Shown one piece after another: positions 8,955 to 18,425 of a stretch of DNA of 64,000 bases. Within the stretch, counting starts at the first letter, position 1. Each line of letters begins with the position of its first letter. The stretch is from assembly GCA_023391695.1 (NCBI GenBank), contig JAEWAK010000012.1, positions 62,001 through 126,000 of the forward strand, given 5' to 3'. This stretch comes from Bacillota bacterium (GTDB lineage Bacteria; Bacillota; Clostridia; Lachnospirales; Lachnospiraceae). Both the position numbers and the translations under genes were made by a program. Below the pieces are notes generated by a model that did not search any database, was not told the DNA's origin, and saw only the letters and a program-made list of their open reading frames with translations.

Positions 8955-9179
8955 TAATTTAACTGTCAGGGAAATCTTCAGCCTGGCCGGCAGAAGCTAA
9001 ACTGAGTGAAATAAGAGCTGATCTTTACAATAAGTTATTGCCGATGTCTATGCCCTTCTTAGCCGGAGCAAGCAGGGAACGATCGTTTATAATTTAACAA
9101 TTCTTATTATGCCGGTTTTAAATGCAACTGCCGTACCTCCTTATAAACGGTCGGAACAGAAAGGAATGTAAATGAGTCA

Positions 9180-9908
9180 TTATATACTTATATTACTAAT
9201 AATTAACGATATACCCGATAAAATCAGCAGTATAATAACCGTATTCTTCACAAACTTCTCACCGGATTTTTTGGACAGCAGCATACCGGCCGCAAGCCCG
9301 ATTACCATAAAGGGCATTAATAAAACAGCCTGTTTTAAAATTCCAGGATTGAGTATGCCGGTCAAAGAGTACAAAATAATCCGGACCGTATTTTCAACAA
9401 AAAACACGATACATAGATTCCCCTTAAACTGAGCCAGATTATCTGTTGTCCTGCTTATGTATGCCACGAGAAAAGCGCCTACGCCAAACAAACCGCAAAG
9501 AACTCCGGATAAAAAACCGATTAAAAAAAATGCCAGTTTCGAGCTTTTCCCCTTACCCGGCTGCCTTTCCCGCAAAAGCATTTCAAGTCCGGTAAAGATA
9601 ACCGCAAGCCCAAAAAGTATTTTAATAAAACCGGTATTACCATTTTTCAAAAATAAAATACCCGGAACAATTCCGAGAACCACCAGTAACGACAGGGGGA
9701 TACAGACCTTGGCCGAAATCCCTTTTCTCTCTTTCCAGGCTATATATATGTTGGAGGGATACCCGATTAACAACTCCAAAGGTGTAATATTAATATTACT
9801 GGCATTAAAACTCATTATTGTGGTAAACACCAAAGTATTGGCAAAACCGCTCATGCCTTTAATTATAAATGCACAAACTACAGCGAAAACCGCGATTCCA
9901 TTTTCCAT
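9180..9908 (-). CDS. TSUP (TauE/SafE) family membrane transporter
   Basis: This 242-residue protein has about seven or eight membrane segments in two related halves. Each half carries the small-residue loop typical of TSUP anion transporters (IKGMSGFANTLVF and LCGLFGVGAFLVAY). Members move sulfite, sulfoacetate, sulfate or other organic anions across the cytoplasmic membrane. The ATG at 9908 follows AGGATTAGGAAG, 18 bp after the preceding membrane-protein gene, so the two form an operon. Substrate unknown. Confidence 0.82.
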   Translation of the reverse strand: MENGIAVFAVVCAFIIKGMSGFANTLVFTTIMSFNASNINITPLELLIGYPSNIYIAWKERKGISAKVCIPLSLLVVLGIVPGILFLKNGNTGFIKILFGLAVIFTGLEMLLRERQPGKGKSSKLAFFLIGFLSGVLCGLFGVGAFLVAYISRTTDNLAQFKGNLCIVFFVENTVRIILYSLTGILNPGILKQAVLLMPFMVIGLAAGMLLSKKSGEKFVKNTVIILLILSGISLIISNISI

Positions 9909-9926
9909 CTTCCTAATCCTGTCCGT

Positions 9927-10343
9927 TTATTCCATCTCATCCTTGCCTATCTCAAACTTCCGGCTTTTTAAAAAAACGTTAATTAGCTGTGTAAAAGATA
10001 AGATAAGTGTAGTAGTTGAAATAATCTTATACCGTCTCCATAAAATCTCTAAATTGGATTTATCATAACACTTAAAACTTAAATAACTGATAACCAGAAA
10101 ACCAAAAACCTGAATAATTTCAATAATTACAATAAATCTAACCGTAGTAAACTGCTTTTTGGTCACATCACTGTATATTTCCAGAATAAAATAAACGGTA
10201 AACAATACGCATACACCAATCAGCATTCCGGATTTTAAATCTTCGGAACGGAGCCTGTTTCTTATAAAAATTAAACCGATAGCCATAACAATAATAAAAA
10301 CCGGTGATGTAACAAATGATTTCAAAAATTTAATCAGCTTCAT
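9927..10343 (-). CDS. Small four-helix membrane protein of unknown function
   Basis: The preferred start is the ATG at 10343 behind GGGGGAGAG, giving 138 residues; an upstream ATG at 10400 would add 19. Four hydrophobic segments are visible (about 10-27, 34-54, 64-86 and 95-118), each followed by basic residues. No motif is recognised. It is immediately upstream of, and probably co-transcribed with, the TSUP gene, so it may assist that transporter. Confidence 0.6.
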   Translation of the reverse strand: MKLIKFLKSFVTSPVFIIVMAIGLIFIRNRLRSEDLKSGMLIGVCVLFTVYFILEIYSDVTKKQFTTVRFIVIIEIIQVFGFLVISYLSFKCYDKSNLEILWRRYKIISTTTLILSFTQLINVFLKSRKFEIGKDEME

Positions 10344-10400
10344 ACTCTCCCCCTCTAAAGCCAACCTTATCTGCAGTATTCTACAACCCTTATATCCCAT

Positions 10401-10712
10401 ATACTATACTAACACAAAAAAATAAATTACGAAATCCCTATTTTCATATATTATATCGCCCAAAAAACACCATTACATTAACTTATACCGCTAAATTAAC
10501 TTAAAATAATAAATAAACATTTGAAAAACATTACCCTTAAGCATAATAACTACTTTTTAATTAAAATTGACAGAAAAGATTGGCCGGAGCACGCTCAAGA
10601 TTTTTTTACATAGATCAAAAACTTAAGCGGGCTCCGGCCAAATCCCGTCAGCCAAACCCTTCAATAAACTTTGTCAGACAAATTATGCTCAGAAGAGTTC
10701 CGTCTGTACAAA
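10401..10712. other. AT-rich spacer with long GC-rich hairpin
   Basis: No supported gene. The notable structure is an 11-bp perfect inverted repeat, TTGGCCGGAGC (10580-10590) and 10631-10641, with an inner stem CGCTCAAG/CTTAAGCG. On the minus strand it follows the ABC exporter operon and is trailed by TCTTTTCTG, so it may be that operon's terminator. Confidence 0.5.
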
Positions 10713-12569
10713 TTAAGCTGTCTGTTCAAACTGCGAATTGTAAAGACTTGCATAAAAACCATTCTGTTCAAGAAGTTCTTCATGATTACCCTGCTCAACA
10801 ATATCGCCGTCTTTCATAACCAGGATCAAATCGGCGTCACGTATGGTGGAAAGCCTGTGGGCAATTACAAAGCTGGTTCTGCCCTTCATCAAATTATCCA
10901 TGGCTTTCTGGATTCTTACCTCGGTTCTGGTATCCACGGAACTGGTTGCCTCATCCAGGATTAAAACCTTTGGATCCGCCAGGATCGCTCTGGCAATGGT
11001 CAATAACTGTTTCTGGCCCTGGGAGACATTGCTTGCTTCTTCATTTAAAACCATGTTATAGCCGTCCGGCAGGGTGGAAATAAAGTGATGGGCATGTGCT
11101 GCCTTTGCTGCCGCAATGACTTCCTCATCCGTAGCATCGCTTTTGCCGTAACGGATATTCTCCATAATGGTACCGTTAAATAACCAGGTATCCTGCAAAA
11201 CCATACCAAATAACTGCCTTAATTCACCGCGGTTAAAGTCCTTTATATTATGGCCGTCTATTAAAATCTCTCCTTCGTTCACATCATAAAAACGCATTAA
11301 CAGCTTAACCATTGTAGTCTTACCGGCACCGGTAGGTCCGACAATGGCTATCTTCTGTCCGGGCCTTACCCTGGCGGAGAAATCGTTGATAATAATCTTA
11401 TCCGGGTTATAACCAAATTTAACATGCTTAAATTCTACATTACTGCTTAAATTCTCCGTAGATACCGGATTGGCAGCAATTTGTTCTTCCTCTTCTTCCC
11501 CCAGGAACTCAAATATTCTCTCCGCCGCTGCGGCAGTCTGCTGTAGCTGACTGGATATTTGGGCAATCTGGGCAATGGGCTGGTTAAAGTTTCTTACATA
11601 CTGGATAAAAGACTGGATATCACCAACTGCGATACGGTTTTTTACGGTCAGATATCCGCCAAGGATAGCGACTGCCACATATCCGATATTACCGACAAAA
11701 TTCATGATGGGAAACATCATGCCGGATAAGAACTGGGACTTCCAGGCAGAATTATAAAGCGTATCGTTGGCTTTGTCAAAATCCTTAATTACCTGTTTTT
11801 CTCCATTAAACACCTTGACTATATTATGTCCGCCGTATACTTCCTCCACCTGTCCGTTTACATGGCCTAAATATTCCTGCTGTTCCTTAAAGTATTTCTG
11901 TGATTTCTGTACGATAATATTAATAAGCACCATGGAAAGGGGCAAAGTGAGTATTGCTACCAGAGTCATTGTTGCACTGATGGTCAACATCATATATAAA
12001 ATACCGATTATCATGGTCACGGACGTAATGATCTGTGTAATGCTCTGGCTTAAATTCGTGCTTAAGGTATCCACATCGTTGGTGACTCTTGACAATACTT
12101 CACCATGGGTCTTAGTTTCAAAATAATTCATGGGCATCCGGTTGATTTTTTCGGAAATCTCTTTTCGGAACCGGTAAATTATCTTCTGGGAAACACCGGT
12201 CATAATAAGGCCCTGTATAAAGGATAATAACGTGCTGATAATATATAATCCCAGTAAGATCAAAAGAGTCCTTCCGATACGGTCGAAATCAATACTGCCG
12301 ATGCCGTTGATCTTATTCATCAGTCCTTCAAACAAATCCGTCGTTACATTACCGAGTATTTTGGGGCCGATGATGGTAAATACGGTACTGCCGATAGCAA
12401 ATATAAAAACAAAGAATAAACTTATTTTATAGTTACTCATATAAGATGCTAATTTTTTAATAGAGCCTTTAAAATCCTTTGCTTTTTCACCGCCCATGTC
12501 ACCCATGGGACCTCCGCCCATCGGTCCCCTTCCTCTGGCAGGACGTGCATTATTATTTTCATTACTCAT
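10713..12569 (-). CDS. ABC exporter half-transporter (canonical Walker B subunit)
   Basis: The 618-residue form starts at the ATG at 12569 behind AAGGAGG. Six membrane segments (about 45-330) precede one nucleotide-binding domain (about 370-610) with Walker A GPTGAGKTT, the altered signature NVSQGQKQLL and Walker B LILDEATSS, which has the catalytic Glu. The N-terminus is Gly/Pro/Met-rich (GRGPMGGGPMG). Its start overlaps the end of the partner gene by 8 bp, indicating translational coupling. Together they resemble BmrCD/TM287-288-type heterodimeric drug exporters. Confidence 0.9.
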   Translation of the reverse strand: MSNENNNARPARGRGPMGGGPMGDMGGEKAKDFKGSIKKLASYMSNYKISLFFVFIFAIGSTVFTIIGPKILGNVTTDLFEGLMNKINGIGSIDFDRIGRTLLILLGLYIISTLLSFIQGLIMTGVSQKIIYRFRKEISEKINRMPMNYFETKTHGEVLSRVTNDVDTLSTNLSQSITQIITSVTMIIGILYMMLTISATMTLVAILTLPLSMVLINIIVQKSQKYFKEQQEYLGHVNGQVEEVYGGHNIVKVFNGEKQVIKDFDKANDTLYNSAWKSQFLSGMMFPIMNFVGNIGYVAVAILGGYLTVKNRIAVGDIQSFIQYVRNFNQPIAQIAQISSQLQQTAAAAERIFEFLGEEEEEQIAANPVSTENLSSNVEFKHVKFGYNPDKIIINDFSARVRPGQKIAIVGPTGAGKTTMVKLLMRFYDVNEGEILIDGHNIKDFNRGELRQLFGMVLQDTWLFNGTIMENIRYGKSDATDEEVIAAAKAAHAHHFISTLPDGYNMVLNEEASNVSQGQKQLLTIARAILADPKVLILDEATSSVDTRTEVRIQKAMDNLMKGRTSFVIAHRLSTIRDADLILVMKDGDIVEQGNHEELLEQNGFYASLYNSQFEQTA

Positions 12570-14808
12570 ATGCCAATTCCTCCTTAGACAGCTGTGATAA
12601 AGCAATCTGCCGGTAAACCTCACAGTCTTTGAGCAGTTCTTTGTGAGTTCCTTTCCCCACAATTCTGCCTTCATCCAATACTAAAATCTGGTCTGCATGA
12701 AGGATGGTACTGATCCTCTGGGCAACTATGATAACGGTACTGCCGCTGATATCCTCCTTTAAAGCTTTTCTGAGGGCAACATCCGTTTTATAATCCAGGG
12801 CTGAAAAACTGTCATCAAAGATATAGATTTCCGGATCCTTGGCTATTGCCCTGGCAATGGATAATCTCTGTTTTTGACCCCCGGATACGTTGCCTCCGCC
12901 CTGGGATATGGAAGTTTCGTATTTTTCCTCTTTTTCTTCAATAAAGTCGGCTGCCTGTGCGATTCTTGCCGCCCGCAGGATTTCCTCCGTCGTGGCATCC
13001 TCTTTGCCGTATCTTAAATTCGAATCAATGGTACCTGAGAAAAGAACTCCTTTCTGGGGAACATATCCTAATTTATCCCTTAAATCATGCTGACAGACCT
13101 GCCTGATATCCACACCGTCCACCCGGATGCTTCCCTCGGTAACATCAAAAAATCTTGGAATCAGCTGCACCAGTGTGGATTTACCGCTGCCGGTACTTCC
13201 AATAATGGCTGTGGTCTCACCCGGCTTTGCGGTAAAGGTAATACCAGATAACACGTCATCCTCTGCTTTGGGATACTTAAAGGATACATTATCGAATTCC
13301 ACATAGCCTTTTTTATCCGGTACAAACGGTTCTGTCTTACCCGGATCATGTATTGTCAAGTCCGTATCGATTACTTCCATAATTCGTCCTGCGGAAACGG
13401 AGGATCTGGGAAGCATGATGGAAACCATGGAAAGCATTAAGAAGGACATGATAATCTGCATGGTATACTGGATAAAGGCCATAAGGTCACCTACCTGCAT
13501 ATTGCCGTTATCAATACCGTGTCCCCCGTTCCAAATAATTAATACGGTAATGCCATTCATAATTAACATCATGATCGGCATCATAAATGTCATAATACGC
13601 ATTACAAATAAATTGGTTTGTGTCAAATCCCTGTTGGCAGTATCAAATCTTTTTTCTTCCTGCTTTTCTTTATTGAACGCACGGATTACGGACAGTCCGG
13701 TTAAGATCTCCCGGGTAACCAGATTCAGCCGGTCTACTAATTTCTGCATCAATTTAAATTTGGGCATGGCTACCGCAAATAAAGTACCCACTAATGCCAG
13801 TATTAAGACAACTGCCAGTGCAATAATCCAGGTCATGGATACATTGGTATTCAAAACCTTGATAATACCGCCCACAGCCAGAATCGGCGAGTAGAACACA
13901 ATCCGGACCAGCATGACCAGCGTCATCTGGATCTGCTGGATATCATTCGTACTCCTGGTTATAAGGGATGCCGTTGAGAATTTATCAAATTCCGAATTCG
14001 AGAAGCTTACGACCTTTTTAAATACTTTTCCCCTTAAATCCCTGCCAAGGCCTGCCGCAATCCGGGAAGCTAAAAATCCTACCAGAATGGTTGAAATCAT
14101 GGCCAGTAAAGCCAGCCCCAACATCTTAAGGCCTGCCAGAAAAATATAGCCGGTCTGAAGCTTTCCGGTATCCAGGCCCATTGCTTCGTATTCCGCTTTC
14201 ACTGCCGAAATGGCTCCCTGAGCCATAATGTTTTCCGGCATTTCAGACATTTTTTCATCTATGGAAGTGAGGATCTGCCTTGCCTGTTCCTCCGGCAGCT
14301 GTGTTAAAATTTCCATTAAACTTAATTCAGCCATTTCCGGAGGCAGCTGTGCCGTCAGCCCGGCTTTCAGCTCCTTTATCTGTTCCGTATCACTATCTAA
14401 GGTACTTACCAGCATAAGTGCCTTTCCCATAATATCCTCCAGCCCGTTTTCCGTGTCCACACCTGATTTTAATACATATATGTTTTCATCTGCTAAAACC
14501 GGATATTTTTTCGCATAAGTCTTATAATCCTTATCCGAGGAACTCTCCTTTGATATTAATTCATAGGAATTTACTACAGTTTCCCTGTCGGCTGTGTTCA
14601 TGGTAAACAAAATATTATTCATCTGTCTTTCACGGACAGCAGTTGGTACCGCATTTTTAATACCGCCCTGTTGGATACCGATATCTACAATATCGGATGT
14701 ATAGGAAGGCAGGGATAAATCACAAAACGCTTGTAATGCTAATAATGCAATAACTATAATTAGTGGTCCTATTGATGTTTTCAGTAATCTTGCAATTTTA
14801 AGCATCAT
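12562..14808 (-). CDS. ABC exporter half-transporter with degenerate catalytic site and large extracellular insert
   Basis: At 748 residues it is longer than usual. Between the first and second membrane segments (about 35-220) there is a hydrophilic insertion of roughly 180 residues that should lie outside the cell. The C-terminal nucleotide-binding domain has Walker A GSTGSGKST and signature NVSGGQKQRLS, but Walker B reads IYIFDDSFSALD, with Asp in place of the catalytic Glu. That is the hallmark of the degenerate-site subunit in heterodimeric exporters. The ATG at 14808 follows GGAG; a second ATG follows directly. It is the middle gene of a marR-ABC-ABC operon. Confidence 0.9.
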   Translation of the reverse strand: MMLKIARLLKTSIGPLIIVIALLALQAFCDLSLPSYTSDIVDIGIQQGGIKNAVPTAVRERQMNNILFTMNTADRETVVNSYELISKESSSDKDYKTYAKKYPVLADENIYVLKSGVDTENGLEDIMGKALMLVSTLDSDTEQIKELKAGLTAQLPPEMAELSLMEILTQLPEEQARQILTSIDEKMSEMPENIMAQGAISAVKAEYEAMGLDTGKLQTGYIFLAGLKMLGLALLAMISTILVGFLASRIAAGLGRDLRGKVFKKVVSFSNSEFDKFSTASLITRSTNDIQQIQMTLVMLVRIVFYSPILAVGGIIKVLNTNVSMTWIIALAVVLILALVGTLFAVAMPKFKLMQKLVDRLNLVTREILTGLSVIRAFNKEKQEEKRFDTANRDLTQTNLFVMRIMTFMMPIMMLIMNGITVLIIWNGGHGIDNGNMQVGDLMAFIQYTMQIIMSFLMLSMVSIMLPRSSVSAGRIMEVIDTDLTIHDPGKTEPFVPDKKGYVEFDNVSFKYPKAEDDVLSGITFTAKPGETTAIIGSTGSGKSTLVQLIPRFFDVTEGSIRVDGVDIRQVCQHDLRDKLGYVPQKGVLFSGTIDSNLRYGKEDATTEEILRAARIAQAADFIEEKEEKYETSISQGGGNVSGGQKQRLSIARAIAKDPEIYIFDDSFSALDYKTDVALRKALKEDISGSTVIIVAQRISTILHADQILVLDEGRIVGKGTHKELLKDCEVYRQIALSQLSKEELAYE

Positions 14809-14842
14809 TATCTCCTTTCAATTTCTTCTAACTTTCGTCCTA

Positions 14843-15343
14843 TTAATTTTCCGTATTCTCTTTCTGCTTCGTATCCCCGGATTTTTCAGTTATTTCCGTA
14901 ATCAATGCATCATAAAATTTATTTAAGATACGAATTAATTCCCTGGCATCTTCTTCACCCAGCCGGTCAATGGTACGGTAGGCAATGTCATGCATTTTGG
15001 CAAATGCCTCTTTTATTTTCTTTTCACCGACAGCGGATAAGCGTATATAAACCACTCTGCGGTCCTTTTTATCAGGAATTCTTTCAATATAGCCTTTTTC
15101 CTCCAAAGCAGCTAACATTTTTGACGTTGCAGGTTTCGTGGAATGGACAATACCACTTAATTCGCTTACTTTAACACCAGGTTCTTCAATATGATTCTCT
15201 CCCTTTTCTTCCATACAGTTATGAATCGCACCTAACATCATAAATTCACCCTGATGTACCATATCTTTATGATGGTGTTTATGAGTCAGTTTACGCAAAT
15301 TATTCATAATTACCAGGAAATCATGAGTAATTGTTTTTTCCAT
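14843..15343 (-). CDS. MarR-family transcriptional regulator
   Basis: The 166 residues carry a winged helix of the MarR type (about 55-120), including GIVHSTKPATSKMLAALEEKGYIERIPDKKDRR. The wing motif DKKDRR is typical. The ATG at 15343 follows GGGAGG. It is the first gene of the operon with the two ABC exporter subunits (34 bp to the next gene), so it most likely represses that operon until a drug or other ligand binds. A dyad just after the promoter (15402-15430) is the likely operator. Confidence 0.9.
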   Translation of the reverse strand: MEKTITHDFLVIMNNLRKLTHKHHHKDMVHQGEFMMLGAIHNCMEEKGENHIEEPGVKVSELSGIVHSTKPATSKMLAALEEKGYIERIPDKKDRRVVYIRLSAVGEKKIKEAFAKMHDIAYRTIDRLGEEDARELIRILNKFYDALITEITEKSGDTKQKENTEN

Positions 15344-15401
15344 ATTAACCTCCCATCTGTGCGCTCTGGCGCACCCTGACTACCTTCTGACTCAGTTTTA
15401 A

Positions 15402-15463
15402 TTAACCTCTATAATAGTTGAGTAGGTTAACCATTATTATAAATTTATTTTTTTGAAAGTCAA
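15402..15463 (-). promoter_or_regulatory. Sigma-A promoter and MarR-type operator of the exporter operon
   Basis: On the minus strand TTGACT (15458-15463) and TATAAT (15436-15441) are 16 bp apart. Immediately downstream is the dyad AGGTTAA / TTAACCT (15424-15430 and 15402-15408). It covers the expected transcription start, a position suited to repression by the first gene product. Confidence 0.7.
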
Positions 15464-15539
15464 TACACAAAAAAATATTTAAGTATATCGTAATAAATCA
15501 TTTATAATTTTTTTATGATTGATTAAATTCTGAACAAAA

Positions 15540-15572
15540 AAAAGTCTGCCTAAACGGTTTAGACAGACATTT
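15540..15572 (-). terminator. Terminator of the methionine operon
   Basis: On the minus strand GTCTGTCTAAAC pairs with GTTTAGGCAGAC (one mismatch), followed by a run of eight T. It lies about 85 bp after the metH stop. Confidence 0.85.
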
Positions 15573-15636
15573 TCACGAATGACCCGAATATAAAATTTTT
15601 CCATTTAACTTACCTGCTAATTTATATATTCAGGAC

Positions 15637-15663
15637 ATGAGTTTTCAGACACGCCCTAATGTA
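15637..15663 (-). repeat. Dispersed 27-bp motif, copy B (overlaps the end of metH)
   Basis: 25/27 identical to the copy at 4934-4960. As there, the TAG stop codon and the preceding His codon of the host gene (here metH) lie inside the repeat at the same internal position. Confidence 0.6.
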
Positions 15664-18232
15664 ATCCAAGTAATTTTTTAACGATCGTTACGGTTTCACC
15701 GGCATCTTTGGCATAACCGTCGGCGCCGATTTCATCGGCATAACTTTGGGTTATGACAGCCCCGCCGATTATTACTTTTGCTTTCAAACCCGCTTCCTGC
15801 TTTAACTTTATAACCTGTTTCATTTCAAGCATGGTAGTGGTCATTAAGGCGGATAAGGCAATGATATCCGCATCTTCTTCTTTTGCAGTCTCTATTATTT
15901 TCACGGAAGGTATATCCTTGCCGAGGTCAATTACCTGAAAACCGTAGTTTTTTAGCATTAACACCACCAGATTCTTGCCAATATCATGTACGTCCCCTGA
16001 CACGGTGGCAATGACAACAGTACCAAGCTTTTTCTCGTTCCCATCCTTCTTAAGCCGGGGCTCCAGATAATCAATTGCAAGCTTCATGGCTTCTGCGGAG
16101 GATATTAACTGGGGCAGAAAATATATTTGCTTGTCAAACAGCTCTCCGACTTCATTGATAGCCGGGATCAGGAGATTATCCAATATATATGACGGTTCAT
16201 TCCCTTCTTCCAGGGCTGCGGTAACCAGCTGTACGATATTTCGCTTATTACCCTTTATGACTCCTTCATAAAGCTCATGATTTACCGTATCGGAACCGGC
16301 AGGCTCTGGGTTCCGACCGTTATCCGAATTGGGACTGCAGCAGGGGCCATGTCCTGTTACGGCTTTTTTCGTACCGGAATCCGCTGCAGCCTGTGCCGGT
16401 TTATCTCCCCTTTTACTATCGCTTCCGCCGGTTTTCCGATATAATTCATCTTTGCTTATAATCACAGAAGGATTTTTGGTAACCCGGTTAATATATCTTA
16501 CGTCGGCTTCTTCTTTTCCTTTTAACAGATCCGCTGCAAAAGCAGTATTTACCAGTAAATCCTGGGAAGGATTGGCGATTGCCATAGTAAGTCCCGATTG
16601 TATGGCAAAAGCCAGAAAGGTACTGTTAATAAACTGCCTTTCCGGCAATCCGAAGGATATGTTGGATAATCCAACAACTGTAGCAAGTCCTAAATCCTCC
16701 CTGCAGTAGCGGATGGTTTCCAGGGTCTGGACAGCCGCATCCTTATTGGCACCAACCGTATTTACAAGGCCGTCCACAATAATATCTTCTTCGGTTAATC
16801 CCTGGCTTTTTGCTTTCTTTAATATGGTTTGAATGATTTCTTTCTTCTCCTGTATATCTTTTGGCAGTCCTTTGTCTGATAAAGGCAGGAGAATAAACAT
16901 GGCTCCATATTTTTTCGCAATAGGAATCAGTTTCTCAAATTTTTCCTTTTCCAATGAAATAGAGTTGATTAAGGCCCGGCCAGGATAGATGCGGAGGGCA
17001 GCTTCGATTACACTGATATGACTGGAATCAATACTCAGGGGAACATCCGTTACACCGGTTACCTCTCTTACCGCCTTAACCATCATCTCTTTTTCATCAA
17101 TACCGTTCATCCCCATATTGATATCCAGGATATCAGCCCCGTTTTCCGCCTGTTCCTCCGCCATGTCAGAAACCGTGTCCAGTATTCCTTCCCGTAACTC
17201 AGCCTGTAATGCCTTTTTGCCGGTAGGATTGATACGTTCCCCTATAATCATGAAACGTCCGTTAAGGTCTATGTCCAGGGTCATGCGTTCCGTTGCTAAA
17301 GCCCTTATTTTATCAGGGTTAATGGCATGGGGCTTACAGGTCCGGATTGCATGATTCAAAAGTTTTATATGTTCCGGTGTTGTACCGCAGCAGCCTCCCA
17401 CCATACTGGCTCCTGCTTCTGCCAGTTTCTTTACCTGAAGGGCAAACTCCTCCGGGCCCATGGTAAATACGGTTTCACTCCCAACCAGTACCGGAAGTCC
17501 TGCATTAGGTTTGGCTATGATGGGTATATTGGCGTATTCTTTCATGGCAGCAACTATCTGACACATTTTTTCAGGACCGGTGGAACAATTTACCCCCACT
17601 GCGTCTACACCCATATTCTGCAGTACCACCACGGCGGTAGCCGGGTCTGTTCCATAAAGGGTGCGCATATTATCGTTAAAAGTCAGGGTAACCATTACCG
17701 GCAGGTCACAGGTTTCCTTAATAGCCAGTACCCCGGCCCTGCATTCCTGCAGGCTCATCATGGTTTCTATGACAAATAAATCCACGTCTTCCATGAGCAG
17801 ATAGGAAACCTGTTCTTTATAAACCTCCACCAATTCTTCAAACTCCAAAGTGCCGATTGGGTATAGCTGTTCCCCTGTCATGGTTAAATCACCGGCAATA
17901 TATACTTTATGCCTGTCCTTTCGTACCCCGTATTCCCTTACCGCCTGTTTTGACAGTTTCACCAGTTCCCGGTTGATCCTTTTCGTCTCCTCAGCCAGGC
18001 CGTATTCCTTCAATTTAATACGGTTGCTGGTAAAAGTAGGCGCATACAGGATATCCGAACCGGCTTCTATATAACCTTTCTGTAAATCGATCAGGACATT
18101 GCCATGATCCAGAATCCATTGTTCCGGGCATACACCGGTGGGCATACCGCTTTTTTGCATATTGCTTCCCGTTGCCCCGTCCAGAAGGACTATTTTACTG
18201 TTAATTAAATCTGAAAATTCATTCTTTGTCAT
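15656..18232 (-). CDS. metH: Cobalamin-dependent methionine synthase, short form without AdoMet-activation domain
   Basis: The preferred start is the ATG at 18232 behind GGGAG, giving 858 residues; an ATG 12 bp upstream is possible. The domains in order are a homocysteine-binding barrel (about 1-295; zinc cysteines in GVNCST and GGCCGTTPEH), a pterin-binding barrel (about 310-570), a linker, and the cobalamin cap and Rossmann domains (about 650-858; GDVHDIGKNLV is the DxHxxG motif). The C-terminal reactivation domain of E. coli MetH is absent, as in many clostridia, so reactivation must come from a separate protein. The linker at about 595-645 is an unusual Ser/Gly/Lys-rich insert with GPCCSPNSDNG. 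It is the last gene of the methyl-transfer operon. Confidence 0.92.
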   Translation of the reverse strand: MTKNEFSDLINSKIVLLDGATGSNMQKSGMPTGVCPEQWILDHGNVLIDLQKGYIEAGSDILYAPTFTSNRIKLKEYGLAEETKRINRELVKLSKQAVREYGVRKDRHKVYIAGDLTMTGEQLYPIGTLEFEELVEVYKEQVSYLLMEDVDLFVIETMMSLQECRAGVLAIKETCDLPVMVTLTFNDNMRTLYGTDPATAVVVLQNMGVDAVGVNCSTGPEKMCQIVAAMKEYANIPIIAKPNAGLPVLVGSETVFTMGPEEFALQVKKLAEAGASMVGGCCGTTPEHIKLLNHAIRTCKPHAINPDKIRALATERMTLDIDLNGRFMIIGERINPTGKKALQAELREGILDTVSDMAEEQAENGADILDINMGMNGIDEKEMMVKAVREVTGVTDVPLSIDSSHISVIEAALRIYPGRALINSISLEKEKFEKLIPIAKKYGAMFILLPLSDKGLPKDIQEKKEIIQTILKKAKSQGLTEEDIIVDGLVNTVGANKDAAVQTLETIRYCREDLGLATVVGLSNISFGLPERQFINSTFLAFAIQSGLTMAIANPSQDLLVNTAFAADLLKGKEEADVRYINRVTKNPSVIISKDELYRKTGGSDSKRGDKPAQAAADSGTKKAVTGHGPCCSPNSDNGRNPEPAGSDTVNHELYEGVIKGNKRNIVQLVTAALEEGNEPSYILDNLLIPAINEVGELFDKQIYFLPQLISSAEAMKLAIDYLEPRLKKDGNEKKLGTVVIATVSGDVHDIGKNLVVLMLKNYGFQVIDLGKDIPSVKIIETAKEEDADIIALSALMTTTMLEMKQVIKLKQEAGLKAKVIIGGAVITQSYADEIGADGYAKDAGETVTIVKKLLGLH

Positions 18233-18285
18233 AGTTGCTCCCATTCCTATCCCAGGCCAGCCCGGGATACTGCCATAAAGAAACA

Positions 18286-18338
18286 GTTGAAAGAATCCAT
18301 TTATGGCATTCCTTTCTCTTCTTGTATTTTCTTTCAAC
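18286..18338 (-). repeat. Dispersed hairpin element, copy 2 of 3 (metH leader)
   Basis: On the minus strand the element runs from GTTGAAAGAAAATAC through GAAAGGAATGCC to ATTCTTTCAAC, 53 nt, with ends pairing. It sits about 55 bp upstream of the metH start. A GC-rich hairpin (GGGCGGC / GCCGCCC, 18362-18381) lies just ahead of it. Confidence 0.65.
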
Positions 18339-18425
18339 CCCGTATAGAAAGCGGCTCGCGGGGGCGGCTGTGTCGCCGCCCAAATTTTGAATATTTTAAA
18401 GCTGCTTACCATTATACCGTTACTA

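Noticed and set aside
10580..10964. Two overlapping plus-strand frames of 79 and 97 residues at the end of the ABC gene
   Set aside because: They overlap the GC-rich hairpin and the coding end of the exporter gene on the other strand and have no ribosome site.
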